NCBI RefSeq assembly: GCF_014621695.1
Contig: NZ_CP061281.1
Location: forward strand, 5,766,001 to 5,830,000
Direction: 5' to 3'
Source of the DNA: Streptomyces xanthii
GTDB lineage: Bacteria; Actinomycetota; Actinomycetes; Streptomycetales; Streptomycetaceae
DNA: 64,000 bases
A program made the position numbers and the translations under genes. Below the pieces are notes generated by a model. That model was not told where the DNA came from and made no database searches. It saw only the letters and a list, made by a program, of their open reading frames with translations. This document shows positions 8,578 through 16,416 of the stretch, piece after piece. Every line of letters starts with the position of its first letter. Within the stretch, counting starts at the first letter, position 1.

Positions 8578-9588
8578 ATGGAGATCCTCGCCTTCGGTGT
8601 GCAGTCCGACGAAAAGCCCCTCATCGAGAAGGCGTTCGAGGCCCATCAGGACGATCACTACGAGGTCCGGTGCCTGGACGTGTTCCTCAACGAGGACACC
8701 GCGCCCATCGCCGCCGGCTACGAGATCATCTCCACCAGCGTCAACGCGAACCTGAACAACCACGTCCTGCAGACCCTCGCGGCCGGCGGCACGCAGATGA
8801 TCGCCCAGCGCTCGACGGGCTTCAACAACATCGACCTGGGCGTCGCCGAGCGCCTAGGCCTCACCGTCGCCCGGGTCTCGTCGTACTCGCCGTACTCCGT
8901 CGCCGAGTTCGCCTGGACCCTCGCGATGGCCGTCAACCGCCGCATCGTCCGCGCCAGCAACCGCACCCGCGACTTCGACTTCCGGCTCGACGGGCTCATG
9001 GGCCGCGACCTGCGCGGCCGCACCGTCGGCGTCCTCGGCACCGGCAAGATCGGCGCCGCGTTCACCCGGATCGCCCACGGCTTCGGCATGAACCTGCTCG
9101 GCTGGGACGTCGCCGAGAACCCGGAGTGCCTGGAGCTCGGCATGAAGTACGTCGACAAGGAGCGGCTCTTCGCCGAGGCCGACCTGATCAGCCTGCACGT
9201 CCCGCTGCTCCCCGCCACCGAGCACATCGTCGACGCGGCCGCGCTGCGCACCATGAAGGACGACGCGATCCTGGTGAACTCCAGCCGCGGCGGCCTGATC
9301 GACTCCAAGGCCCTCGTCGCCGAGCTGCGCGAGGGCCGCTTCACGGGCGTCGGCCTCGACGTGTACGAGGCCGAGGCGGGCCTGTTCTTCCTCGACAAGT
9401 CCCTCGACGTCGTCGAGGACGACACCCTGGCCCGCCTCGTCACCTTCCCGAACGTGCTGGTCACGTCCCACCAGGCGTACTACACGTCGGACGCCGTCGG
9501 CCAGATCATCGCCACCACCGTGCACAACGTCCTGGACTACCGGGCGGGCCGCCGCTCCGAGAACGTGCTGGTCCCCGCCGCCACCTGA
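8578..9588 (+). CDS. D-2-hydroxyacid dehydrogenase (D-lactate dehydrogenase type)
   Basis: A 336-residue NAD-dependent enzyme that should reduce a 2-keto acid such as pyruvate to the D-hydroxy acid. The Rossmann motif is VGVLGTGKIGAAF. The catalytic region VNSSRGGLID carries the Arg, GVGLDVYEAEAG the Glu and VLVTSHQAYYT the His. The N-terminal MEILAFGVQSDEKP and the substrate segment QRSTGFNNIDL resemble fermentative D-LDH (LdhA) more closely than phosphoglycerate dehydrogenase. The last 52 bp overlap the 3' end of the convergent anthranilate synthase gene. Confidence 0.9.
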   Translation: MEILAFGVQSDEKPLIEKAFEAHQDDHYEVRCLDVFLNEDTAPIAAGYEIISTSVNANLNNHVLQTLAAGGTQMIAQRSTGFNNIDLGVAERLGLTVARVSSYSPYSVAEFAWTLAMAVNRRIVRASNRTRDFDFRLDGLMGRDLRGRTVGVLGTGKIGAAFTRIAHGFGMNLLGWDVAENPECLELGMKYVDKERLFAEADLISLHVPLLPATEHIVDAAALRTMKDDAILVNSSRGGLIDSKALVAELREGRFTGVGLDVYEAEAGLFFLDKSLDVVEDDTLARLVTFPNVLVTSHQAYYTSDAVGQIIATTVHNVLDYRAGRRSENVLVPAAT

Positions 9589-11420
9589 GCGAGCAGCTCC
9601 CGCACGATCCCCGCCCCGCGCAGCGACAGCACCGACTCCGGGTGGAACTGCACGCCCGCGAAGCCAGGCCCCCGTACCGCGTGCACCTCACCCGTACGGG
9701 CGTCCCGGCTGACCTCCACGCCGTGCGCGGCCAGCTCCTGCGCCGCCTCGTCGTCGCAGCGCGCCACGAAGCTGTTGTAGAAGCCGACCGTCTCGGTCCG
9801 GCCGAACAGGTCGACCTCGACCTGGGCGCCCTGGTACGGGACCTCCTTGCGCACGAGGTCCAGGCCCAGCTCCACCGCGAGCAGCTCGTGCCCGAGGCAG
9901 ACGCCGAGCACCCCGTACCGGTGCTCCCGGATCACGTCGGCGGCCAGTGAGCGCAGGAAGCGCATCTTCGGGTCGCTCGGGTCGGCGGGGTCGCCCGGAC
10001 CCGGACCCAGCACGATCGGCCCCTCGTGCGCGAGGACCGCCTCCCGCAGCCCCTCCTCGTCGTAGCGCCGCACCGTCACGTCGAGCCCCGACGAGCGCAG
10101 CACGTGCGCCAGCATCGCGGTGAACGTGTCCTCGCCGTCGACCACCAGCGCGTGCCCGGACAGTTCCCCGGACCGCTGCTGCATCCGCAGCCAGAACGGC
10201 GCGAGGGCCGCCCGGCGCCCGTCGAGCGCCGCCCGCACCCGCGGGTCCTCGGCCAGTGCCGGGCGCGTGCCCTCCGTGCGCGGCCGCCCGGGCCGTACGC
10301 CGAGAGCTGCGAGCACCCCGGCCGCCTTGGCGTGCGTCTCCGCGACCTCGCCCGCCGGGTCCGAGCCCCGTACGAGCGTCGCGCCGACCGGCACCCGCAG
10401 CCGTCCGGTCGCGGCCTCGATGTCCGCGGTGCGGATCAGGATGGGGGAGTCGAGCGTCTGCGCCCCGCCCGCGTCCCGTCCGACCAGCGCGAGCGCTCCC
10501 GCGTAGTAGCCGCGGCCGCCGGACTCGTACCGCTCGATGACCCGGCAGGCGTTCTGCACCGGCGAGCCGGTGACGGTCGCGGCGAACATCGTCTCCTTGA
10601 GGACGTCCCGCACGTCGAGCGTCGACTTCCCGCGCAGCTCGTACTCCGTGTGGGCGAGATGCGCCATCTCCTTCAGGCGCGGGCCGACGACGACGCCGCC
10701 CATGTCGCCGACGGTGCACATCATCTTGAGCTCCTCGTCGACGACCATCGACAGCTCCTCGATCTCCTTGCCGTCGGCGAGGAACTCCAGCAGGTCGTCC
10801 GGGGTCGGCCCGCCGGCCGGATAGCGGTACGTACCGCTGATCGGGTTCATCACGACGGTGCCGCCCGACATCCGCACATGCACCTCAGGGCTCGCCCCGA
10901 CCAGCGTCCGCTCCCCGGTATGCACGACGAACGTCCAGTAGGCGCCCCGCTCGCCGTCGAGCAGCCGCCGGAACAGGGCGAGCGCGTCGGCCCGCGAGAA
11001 CCCGGGGATCTCGCCCTCGTACGTCCGCCGGATCACGAAGTTCGCGCCCTCGCCGCGCCCGATCTCGTCACGCAGCACCCGCCCGACGATCTCCGCGTAC
11101 GTGTCGTCGTCCACGTCGAAGCCGCCGCCGCGCACGTCCACGGCGTGCCGGGGCAGCGTGTCGAGGGCCTCGGCCAGCGGGATCCCGTAGGACTCCTCGG
11201 GGCGCAGCACGGTCAGCGGGGTGCCGTCGTCGCGCACGTCGAAGCCGCGCTCGCGGATCTGGCGGAACGGGACGAGGGCGAGGCCCTCGGGGATGTCGGC
11301 CAGCCGCTCGTACGTGCCGACCTCGCCGGTCAGGACCTCGATCACATCGTGGTCGCGGCCGGGGGTGCGGCGGCGCAGCAGGGCGAAGGGGCGGTCGTCG
11401 GTGAGCAGGTTCTCCAGCAC
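9537..11420 (-). CDS. trpE: Anthranilate synthase, fused TrpE-TrpG
   Basis: Converts chorismate and glutamine to anthranilate, the first step of tryptophan synthesis. The 627-residue chain fuses the TrpE chorismate-binding domain (about 1-410, with NPISGTYRYPAGG and the ADIEAATGRLRVPVGAT segment) to a class I glutamine amidotransferase (about 430-620; nucleophile Cys508 in LGVCLGHELL, His593 and Glu595 in QFHPESVLS). The start is the GTG at 11420 with GGAAGGA upstream. A leader peptide with three Trp codons and an attenuator precede it, so expression should fall when Trp-tRNA is plentiful. The fusion is the usual Streptomyces/phenazine-type arrangement and matches SCO2117. Confidence 0.95.
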   Translation of the reverse strand: MLENLLTDDRPFALLRRRTPGRDHDVIEVLTGEVGTYERLADIPEGLALVPFRQIRERGFDVRDDGTPLTVLRPEESYGIPLAEALDTLPRHAVDVRGGGFDVDDDTYAEIVGRVLRDEIGRGEGANFVIRRTYEGEIPGFSRADALALFRRLLDGERGAYWTFVVHTGERTLVGASPEVHVRMSGGTVVMNPISGTYRYPAGGPTPDDLLEFLADGKEIEELSMVVDEELKMMCTVGDMGGVVVGPRLKEMAHLAHTEYELRGKSTLDVRDVLKETMFAATVTGSPVQNACRVIERYESGGRGYYAGALALVGRDAGGAQTLDSPILIRTADIEAATGRLRVPVGATLVRGSDPAGEVAETHAKAAGVLAALGVRPGRPRTEGTRPALAEDPRVRAALDGRRAALAPFWLRMQQRSGELSGHALVVDGEDTFTAMLAHVLRSSGLDVTVRRYDEEGLREAVLAHEGPIVLGPGPGDPADPSDPKMRFLRSLAADVIREHRYGVLGVCLGHELLAVELGLDLVRKEVPYQGAQVEVDLFGRTETVGFYNSFVARCDDEAAQELAAHGVEVSRDARTGEVHAVRGPGFAGVQFHPESVLSLRGAGIVRELLAQVAAGTSTFSERRPAR

Positions 11421-11495
11421 GGTGTGTCCTTCCGGAGCGCTTCGAGAGAGCGTGGGATTCGGGAGGAACAGCCGGTGTCGGTGTCGGAAAACACT

Positions 11496-11520
11496 GAAGG
11501 CCGCCCCTCGGGCGGCCTTC
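11496..11520 (-). terminator. Trp attenuator terminator hairpin
   Basis: On the reverse strand GAAGGCCGCC pairs perfectly with GGCGGCCTTC around a five-base loop, followed by AGTGTTTTCC. The hairpin lies between the leader peptide and trpE. The 5' arm (GGCCGCC) can alternatively pair with CGGCGGCC in the 3' end of the leader coding sequence (about 11547-11554), giving a competing antiterminator. This is the standard logic of a Trp attenuator. Confidence 0.85.
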
Positions 11521-11540
11521 GCGATGTCGGATACGCGCAG

Positions 11541-11600
11541 TCAGTGGGCCGCCGGATGTGCGGTCCACCACCAGGTGCGGTTCATGAGCTGCGCGAACAT
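11541..11600 (-). CDS. trpL: trp leader peptide
   Basis: A 19-residue leader peptide, MFAQLMNRTWWWTAHPAAH, with three consecutive TGG codons at 11573-11565, ending 121 bp before the trpE start. Ribosome stalling at these codons when charged Trp-tRNA is scarce should favour the antiterminator and allow transcription into trpE. No convincing ribosome site precedes the ATG. A candidate -10 (TACGGT, 11613-11608) would place the transcript start at or next to the ATG, so the leader may be translated from a leaderless mRNA. A trp attenuator has been described before in Streptomyces. Confidence 0.9.
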   Translation of the reverse strand: MFAQLMNRTWWWTAHPAAH

Positions 11601-11607
11601 GGGGGCC

Positions 11608-11638
11608 ACCGTATCAGCCCTTCGGACACCCGTCTCAA
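11608..11638 (-). promoter_or_regulatory. Predicted trpL-trpE promoter
   Basis: Reverse strand TTGAGA (11638-11633) and TACGGT (11613-11608), spacer 19 bases. Transcription would start around 11601-11600, at the trpL start codon. The spacer is longer than ideal, so this is a moderate prediction. It faces away from the aroH promoter in the same 88-bp interval. Confidence 0.4.
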
Positions 11639-11675
11639 GGAATGAGCGGCGGAATGGACGACGGGCCCGAGGCCG

Positions 11676-11691
11676 TAATGTTGTCGAGGTG
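11676..11691 (+). promoter_or_regulatory. Predicted -10 element and leaderless start of aroH
   Basis: TAATGT at 11676-11681 is followed seven bases later by the GTG start at 11689. No ribosome binding site precedes the GTG. The -35 region is weak (ATGGAC or TGGACG near 11654-11660). The spacing fits transcription beginning at the start codon. Confidence 0.45.
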
Positions 11692-13041
11692 ACCGTGAAC
11701 GCTAAGACCAGCGCAAGCGCTGGCAACACCTGGCGAGACCTGCCCGCGGCGCAGCAGCCCGAGTACCCGGATGCCGAGGCTCTGCGCGATGTGATCGCTG
11801 AGCTCGAGACCTATCCGCCGCTGGTCTTCGCCGGCGAGTGCGACCAGCTGCGTGCCCGGATGGGAGCCGTCGCCCGTGGCGAGGCGTTTCTCCTCCAGGG
11901 CGGCGACTGCGCCGAGGCGTTCGACGCCGTCAGCGCGGATCACATCCGGGCGAAGCTCAAGACCCTCCTGCAGATGAGCGCCGTCCTCACGTACGCGGCC
12001 TCCGTGCCCGTCGTGAAGGTCGGCCGCATCGCCGGCCAGTACTCCAAGCCCCGCTCCAAGGGCACCGAGACCCGTGACGGCGTGACGCTCCCGACCTACC
12101 GCGGCGACTCCGTCAACGGCTTCGACTTCACCGAGGCCGCCCGCGTCCCGGACCCCGAGCGCCTGAAGCGGATGTACAACGCGTCCGCCTCCACGCTCAA
12201 CCTGGTGCGCGCCTTCACCACCGGTGGCTACGCCGACCTGCGCCAGGTGCACGCCTGGAACCAGGACTTCGTGAAGTCGTCCCCGTCGGGCCAGCGCTAC
12301 GAGCAGCTGGCGCGCGAGATCGACAACGCGCTGAACTTCATGCGCGCCTGCGGCACGGACCCGGCCGAGTTCCAGGCCGTCGAGTTCTACTCCTCGCACG
12401 AGGCCCTGCTGCTCGACTACGAGTCGGCCCTGACCCGTGTCGACTCGCGTACGGGCAGCCTGTACGACGTGTCGGCGCACATGGTCTGGATCGGTGAGCG
12501 CACGCGGCAGCTGGACCACGCGCACGTCGAGTTCGCCTCGAAGATCCGCAACCCGATCGGCATCAAGCTCGGCCCGACCACGACGGCCGAGGAGGCGCTG
12601 CAGTACGTCGAGCGCCTCGACCCGGACCGCGAGCCGGGCCGCCTGACCTTCATCGTCCGCATGGGCGCCGACAAGGTCCGGGACAAGCTGCCCGAGCTGG
12701 TCGAGAAGGTCACCGCGTCGGGTGCCGTCGTCGCCTGGGTCACCGACCCGATGCACGGCAACACCTTCGAGGCCGCCTCCGGCCACAAGACGCGCCGCTT
12801 CGACGACGTGCTCGACGAGGTCAAGGGCTTCTTCGAGGTCCACAAGGAGCTCGGCACCCACCCGGGCGGCATCCACGTCGAGCTCACCGGTGACGACGTC
12901 ACCGAGTGCGTGGGCGGCGGCGACGAGATCTTCGTCGACGACCTGCACCAGCGCTACGAGACGGCCTGCGACCCGCGCCTCAACCGCAGCCAGTCCCTGG
13001 ACCTGGCGTTCCTGGTGGCGGAGATGTACCGCCAGCAGTGA
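11689..13041 (+). CDS. aroH: Class II 3-deoxy-7-phosphoheptulonate (DAHP) synthase
   Basis: Condenses phosphoenolpyruvate and erythrose-4-phosphate, the committed step into the shikimate pathway. With the GTG at 11689 the protein is 450 residues (MTVNAKTSAS), the length I recall for S. coelicolor SCO2115. Class II (plant/mycobacterial AroG) hallmarks are present: PPLVFAGECDQLRARM, the metal-binding FLLQGGDCAEAF, RIAGQYSKPRSKG, and HMVWIGERTRQLD. It is divergent from trpE, so carbon entry and the Trp branch share one intergenic region. A strong terminator follows. Confidence 0.95.
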   Translation: MTVNAKTSASAGNTWRDLPAAQQPEYPDAEALRDVIAELETYPPLVFAGECDQLRARMGAVARGEAFLLQGGDCAEAFDAVSADHIRAKLKTLLQMSAVLTYAASVPVVKVGRIAGQYSKPRSKGTETRDGVTLPTYRGDSVNGFDFTEAARVPDPERLKRMYNASASTLNLVRAFTTGGYADLRQVHAWNQDFVKSSPSGQRYEQLAREIDNALNFMRACGTDPAEFQAVEFYSSHEALLLDYESALTRVDSRTGSLYDVSAHMVWIGERTRQLDHAHVEFASKIRNPIGIKLGPTTTAEEALQYVERLDPDREPGRLTFIVRMGADKVRDKLPELVEKVTASGAVVAWVTDPMHGNTFEAASGHKTRRFDDVLDEVKGFFEVHKELGTHPGGIHVELTGDDVTECVGGGDEIFVDDLHQRYETACDPRLNRSQSLDLAFLVAEMYRQQ

Positions 13042-13063
13042 CACAGCCGTAGCGAATGTAAAT

Positions 13064-13108
13064 GCCGTGGGGCGCGGATCACATCGATCCGCGCCCCACG
13101 GCACTTTT
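13064..13108 (+). terminator. Strong intrinsic terminator after aroH
   Basis: A perfect 17-bp stem (13064-13080 with 13086-13102, five-base loop) is followed by ACTTTT. It separates aroH from the iron-regulated bfd gene. Confidence 0.9.
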
Positions 13109-13127
13109 GCGCTCCGGACGGCCCGGG

Positions 13128-13148
13128 TAAGGTTAGGTATGCCTCACC
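13128..13148 (+). promoter_or_regulatory. Iron box (DmdR1/IdeR-type operator) of bfd
   Basis: The sequence TAAGGTTAGGTATGCCTCAC resembles the 19-bp actinobacterial iron box (TTAGGTTAGGCTCACCTAA): the first half matches at nine of ten positions, the second half less well. It lies about 50 bp upstream of bfd. Under iron repletion DmdR1 should repress from here. Confidence 0.7.
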
Positions 13149-13198
13149 GAGTCATCGGGGCGGCACCACGACGAGTCCCGATCGGGAGGTGAACCCGC

Positions 13199-13438
13199 GT
13201 GTACGTCTGCAGCTGTTTCGGAATCACCGAGACCCAGGTCAAGAAGCACGCGGAGGACGGTGCCTGCACCCCCCGCCAGATAGCGTCGGCCTGCAAGGCC
13301 GGCACCGACTGCGGCTCGTGCGTACGCCGCATCCAGGCGCTGCTCGGCCGGGGCTCGTGCCCCCGCCGCGAGCTCGTCGAGCAGGGAGACTCAGCCGCGG
13401 CGCTCGCCGTGCCGGCCGAGCTTCCCGAAGCGGCCTGA
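13199..13438 (+). CDS. bfd: Bacterioferritin-associated ferredoxin
   Basis: A 79-residue [2Fe-2S] protein. Cys4, Cys6, Cys38 and Cys41 match the Bfd cluster pattern (CxC near the start, CxxC after a helix). It delivers electrons to bacterioferritin so that stored ferric iron can be released. The start is the GTG at 13199 with GGGAGGTG upstream. Transcription is probably controlled by the iron box at 13128. The bacterioferritin gene lies immediately after it in convergent orientation, 6 bp away, so release and storage proteins are paired but separately promoted. Confidence 0.92.
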   Translation: MYVCSCFGITETQVKKHAEDGACTPRQIASACKAGTDCGSCVRRIQALLGRGSCPRRELVEQGDSAAALAVPAELPEAA

Positions 13439-13444
13439 GGCGGA

Positions 13445-13924
13445 TCAGCTCTCCGGCTGCTCGATGAGCTGCGCGATGTAGAGCGCCTCGCCCAGCTTGT
13501 CCACCAGCTCCAGCTGCGTGTCCAGGTAGTCGATGTGGTGCTCCTCGTCCTCGAGGATCGACTCGAAGATGTTCGCGGACGTGATGTCGCCCTTTGCGCG
13601 CATCACCTCGATGCCCCGCTTGAGACGGTCGATGGCCTCGACCTCGATCTGCCGGTCGGCCTGGAACATCTCGATCACCGACTGGCCGACCCGGACGTGG
13701 AACAGCCGCTGGTAGTTCGGCAGCCCGTCCAGGAACAGGATCCGGTCGGTCAGCACCTCCGCGTGCTTCATCTCGTCGAACGACTCGGACCGCGTGTACT
13801 TCGCGAGCTTCGTCCAGCCGAAGTTCTCCTGCATCTTGGCGTGCAGGAAGTACTGGTTGATGGCCGTGAGCTCGGCCGTCAGCTGTTCGTTGAGGAATTC
13901 GATGACCTCGGGGTCGCCCTGCAT
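13445..13924 (-). CDS. bfr: Bacterioferritin
   Basis: A 159-residue iron-storage subunit. All di-iron ferroxidase ligands are at the classical positions: Glu18, Glu51, His54, Glu94, Glu127 and His130. Met52, the haem-binding residue between subunits, is also present, so this is a true bacterioferritin and not a plain ferritin or Dps. The ATG at 13924 has GGAAGGAG ideally spaced upstream; the upstream extension of the open frame is non-coding. It forms a 24-mer cage that stores iron as a ferric mineral in the cytosol. Confidence 0.97.
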   Translation of the reverse strand: MQGDPEVIEFLNEQLTAELTAINQYFLHAKMQENFGWTKLAKYTRSESFDEMKHAEVLTDRILFLDGLPNYQRLFHVRVGQSVIEMFQADRQIEVEAIDRLKRGIEVMRAKGDITSANIFESILEDEEHHIDYLDTQLELVDKLGEALYIAQLIEQPES

Positions 13925-14098
13925 CGCAGAGGCTCCTTCCAAGAGGGTGACCGGACAGGTCCGCGCATCCTCGCACCGCCACCCAGACGCGTCCAGTAAG
14001 TGCACGCTTAGTACGAGTTGCCCGAATCGGTGATCGACTGCGGCCCGTCGCGGCCCGCATGGTCATGGCCACTGCCCTGGGTCTGTCAGGATGGAGAC

Positions 14099-14731
14099 AT
14101 GGGTCATCCGGTGGGTAGCGAGTCTGGGGGAGCCGTGCAACCGGAGCTTCCGCCGGGGCAGCGGCTGCAGCGCGGCTGGCCCGTCACGCATTACGGGCCG
14201 GTGCCCAAGTTCCGCCCCGAACGCTGGGAGTTCAGGGTCTTCGGGACCACCGTCGACGGTGAGAAGCGCTGCTGGAACCACGAGGAGTTCTCGGCCCTCC
14301 CGTACACGACCGTCGTCGGCGACCTGCACTGCGTCACGAAGTTCAGCATGCTCGGCGCCGAATGGGGCGGCGTGCTCGCCTCCACGATCCTCGAGCTCGC
14401 ACCGCCGGACCCCGCCGTCACACACGTGATGGTCTGGGCCGAGTACGGATTCAGTTCGAATCTGCGGCTGGCCGACTTCGCCGCCGACCGCACGATCTTC
14501 GCCACGCACAAGGACGGTGAACTGCTCACCGCCGAGCACGGATTCCCGCTGCGGCTCGTCGTCCCGCACCTCTACGCGTGGAAGGGCCCGAAGTGGGTCC
14601 GCGGCATCGAGTACATGACGGCGGACCGGCGCGGCTTCTGGGAGGAGCGCGGGTACCACAACGTGGGGGATCCGTGGCGCGAGCAGCGCTACTCCTACCA
14701 GGAAGAGCCCGGGGAAGGTCCCGAGCTCTAG
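14099..14731 (+). CDS. Sulfite oxidase-like molybdopterin oxidoreductase
   Basis: A 210-residue protein consisting essentially of one oxidoreductase molybdopterin-binding domain. The MoCo-ligating Cys is Cys78 in VVGDLHCVTKFS. RWEFRVFGTTVDG and RLVVPHLYAWKGPKWVRGIE are family landmarks. It lacks a haem domain, a dimerisation domain and a Tat signal, so it is a cytosolic relative of YedY/MsrP with unknown substrate. The start is the ATG at 14099. It is a single gene, divergent from bfr and convergent with the DUF4396 gene. Confidence 0.88.
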   Translation: MGHPVGSESGGAVQPELPPGQRLQRGWPVTHYGPVPKFRPERWEFRVFGTTVDGEKRCWNHEEFSALPYTTVVGDLHCVTKFSMLGAEWGGVLASTILELAPPDPAVTHVMVWAEYGFSSNLRLADFAADRTIFATHKDGELLTAEHGFPLRLVVPHLYAWKGPKWVRGIEYMTADRRGFWEERGYHNVGDPWREQRYSYQEEPGEGPEL

Positions 14732-14779
14732 TCCTGTCCCGGCCGGTCCTGTGCCTGTCCGCCGGTCCGGCGCCCGCCG

Positions 14780-15337
14780 TCAGTGGTGGTACTGGTGCAC
14801 CACGGCGTGGCCCTTGCCGCGGCCGATCATCCAGCGGTTCACCGGGGTCGTCACCACGAAGGCCAGGGCGAGCGAGGCCGCGAGGGCGCCCCAGAACAGG
14901 GCGTCCGACAGGTGTGCGTCCATCGCGTCCGGCCACAGGGCGATCACGCTGTTGTCGATCAGCTCCATGACCGCGATCGACAGGGTGTCCGCGGCGAGCG
15001 CCACCCGGAACGCGGACTTGAAGTCCAGGCCGGCCTTGAGGACGCCGCGCAGGGTGAGCGAGTAGCCGAAGAAGAACGCGAGCACGATCGCCAGGATCAT
15101 CGTCGGCACATTGCCCCAGCCGAGGGCCGTGCCGATCACCATGCCGAGGACCTCGCCGATCGCGCAGCCCGTGAGGCAGTGCAGGGTCGCCTGCGCGGCC
15201 ATCGCCCAGCTGACCTTGCCGTGTCCGTGCCCGTGCCCGTGGTCGTGCTCGTGCTCGTGGTGGCCGTGTTCGTGTTCGTGAGCAGGGTCGTGGTGGCCGT
15301 GCTCGTGGTCGTGCCCGGTGTGAGCCTCGTGGTCCAT
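14780..15337 (-). CDS. His-rich DUF4396 membrane protein, probably metal-linked
   Basis: A 185-residue protein. Residues 1-41 are dominated by His, Asp and Glu (HDHEHGHHDPAHEHEHGHHE), a probable metal-binding tail. The rest holds about four membrane helices (MILAIVLAFFFGYSLTL, LFWGALAASLALAFVV) and the conserved Cys in ATLHCLTGCAIGE, as in DUF4396. A CsoR-like operator lies in its promoter, so I infer a role in copper (or nickel) handling; the transport activity itself is not shown by sequence. The start is the ATG at 15337. The protein ends in HQYHH. Confidence 0.85.
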   Translation of the reverse strand: MDHEAHTGHDHEHGHHDPAHEHEHGHHEHEHDHGHGHGHGKVSWAMAAQATLHCLTGCAIGEVLGMVIGTALGWGNVPTMILAIVLAFFFGYSLTLRGVLKAGLDFKSAFRVALAADTLSIAVMELIDNSVIALWPDAMDAHLSDALFWGALAASLALAFVVTTPVNRWMIGRGKGHAVVHQYHH

Positions 15338-15360
15338 GTCGTTCCCCCAGAAGTCGGTGG

Positions 15361-15402
15361 CGGTTCCTGTCGGCCGTGCCGTCCTGTCGCCGACAGGAAC
15401 CG
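15361..15402. repeat. 14-bp perfect inverted repeat in the DUF4396 leader
   Basis: CGGTTCCTGTCGGC at 15361-15374 pairs exactly with GCCGACAGGAACCG at 15389-15402 across a 14-base loop. On the reverse strand it begins at the predicted -10 and extends into the 5' leader. There is no U tract, so it is not an ordinary terminator. It may be a second operator or an mRNA stability hairpin. Confidence 0.6.
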
Positions 15403-15427
15403 TATGCCCCCTCGGGGTATGCCTCAA
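15399..15427 (-). promoter_or_regulatory. Promoter with CsoR-like operator in its spacer
   Basis: Reverse strand TTGAGG (15427-15422) and TACGGT (15404-15399) are 17 bases apart. The spacer contains the operator core CATACCCCGAGGGGGCATAC, a near-palindrome (ATACCCC / GGGGCAT) of the type bound by copper-sensing CsoR in actinobacteria. The -35 box overlaps the stop codon of the upstream endonuclease gene. Repression without metal and induction by copper would follow. Confidence 0.7.
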
Positions 15428-16317
15428 CGGGTTTTGTGATCTTCGCCGGAGGGAGTCTTCCGGAGCTCCTTCAGGCGGGCCACGTCCGCCGCGTGACCCT
15501 CCTTGCCGCCCGGTGTCTCGATGATCAGCGGGACGTTCGCGGTCGCCGGATGCGCCATCAAGGCCCGGAAGGGCTCGGCGCCGATGTGGCCCGTGCCGAT
15601 GTTCTCGTGGCGGTCCTTGTGGGCGCCGGCGACGTCCTTGGAGTCGTTGGCGTGGATCAGCTTGAGGCGGCCCTCGCCGACCGTCTCCACCAGCAGGTCG
15701 AGGGTCTGTCGCATGCCGTCGGGGCCCGTCAGGTCGTGGCCCGCCGCGAAGATGTGGCAGGTGTCCAGGCAGACGCCCAGCTTCGGATGCCGGTCCAGGG
15801 AGTCGAAGTAGGGCCCGAAGTCCCAGGTCCGCGAGCAGAGCGAGGAGCCCTGGCCGGCCGTCGACTCCAGCAGCAGGAACGGGTCGTCTTCGTGGGTCAG
15901 TTCGTCGAGCAGCGGCAGCATCCGCTCGCGCACCTGGGCGAGCGCGGTCTCGCGCGGCCGCCCGCCGGTGGCGGACCCGGTGTGCACCACGACGCCGAGC
16001 GCGCCGATGGCCCGCGCCCGGCGCAGCGAGTGCCGCAGCGAGTCGACGGACCGGTCGACGGTGGCCTCGGTGTGCGAGCCGAAATTGATCAGGTACGGCG
16101 CGTGGACGTACGCCGGGATGCCGTCCTCGGCGCACCGCTCCCGGAACGCCTCGTCCTGCTTCGGGTTCCCGGGCGGGGTGGCCCAGCCGCGCGGATTGGC
16201 GACGAAGACCTGGACGGTCTCGGCGGCGAGCTCACGGGCGTAGGACAGGCCTATGGAGGCGAGGCCCCCGGCCACCGGCACATGGCCGCCGATCGGATTG
16301 CGGATGCTGCTGTTCAC
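15424..16317 (-). CDS. nfo: Deoxyribonuclease IV (AP endonuclease, TIM barrel)
   Basis: A 297-residue endonuclease IV that cleaves abasic sites in base-excision repair. The metal ligands are all visible in order: His in AYVHAPYLINFGSHTEA, His in VVVHTGSATGG, Glu in LLLESTAGQG, Asp and His in LGVCLDTCHIFAAGHD, His in LKLIHANDSKD, Asp and His in KDRHENIGTGHIG, and Glu in LIIETPGG. This gives the three-zinc site. The length is normal for the family. It is upstream of the His-rich gene in the same direction, but the latter has its own promoter. Confidence 0.93.
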   Translation of the reverse strand: MNSSIRNPIGGHVPVAGGLASIGLSYARELAAETVQVFVANPRGWATPPGNPKQDEAFRERCAEDGIPAYVHAPYLINFGSHTEATVDRSVDSLRHSLRRARAIGALGVVVHTGSATGGRPRETALAQVRERMLPLLDELTHEDDPFLLLESTAGQGSSLCSRTWDFGPYFDSLDRHPKLGVCLDTCHIFAAGHDLTGPDGMRQTLDLLVETVGEGRLKLIHANDSKDVAGAHKDRHENIGTGHIGAEPFRALMAHPATANVPLIIETPGGKEGHAADVARLKELRKTPSGEDHKTR

Positions 16318-16348
16318 CGGGCCAGGGTGTCATGCGCGCCCGGACGGA

Positions 16349-16383
16349 CCGCGGCCGCTCCCGGGAGACGGAAGCGGCCGCGG
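16349..16383 (-). terminator. Hairpin downstream of the PASTA kinase gene
   Basis: CCGCGGCCGCT at 16349-16359 pairs with AGCGGCCGCGG at 16373-16383 (11 bp, 13-base loop) in the 99-bp gap after the kinase stop. No U run follows on the reverse strand, so it may be a U-less terminator or mRNA end stabiliser. Confidence 0.5.
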
Positions 16384-16416
16384 AACGTGCGGGTCGGCGG
16401 ACAGCGATCGTGCCGG

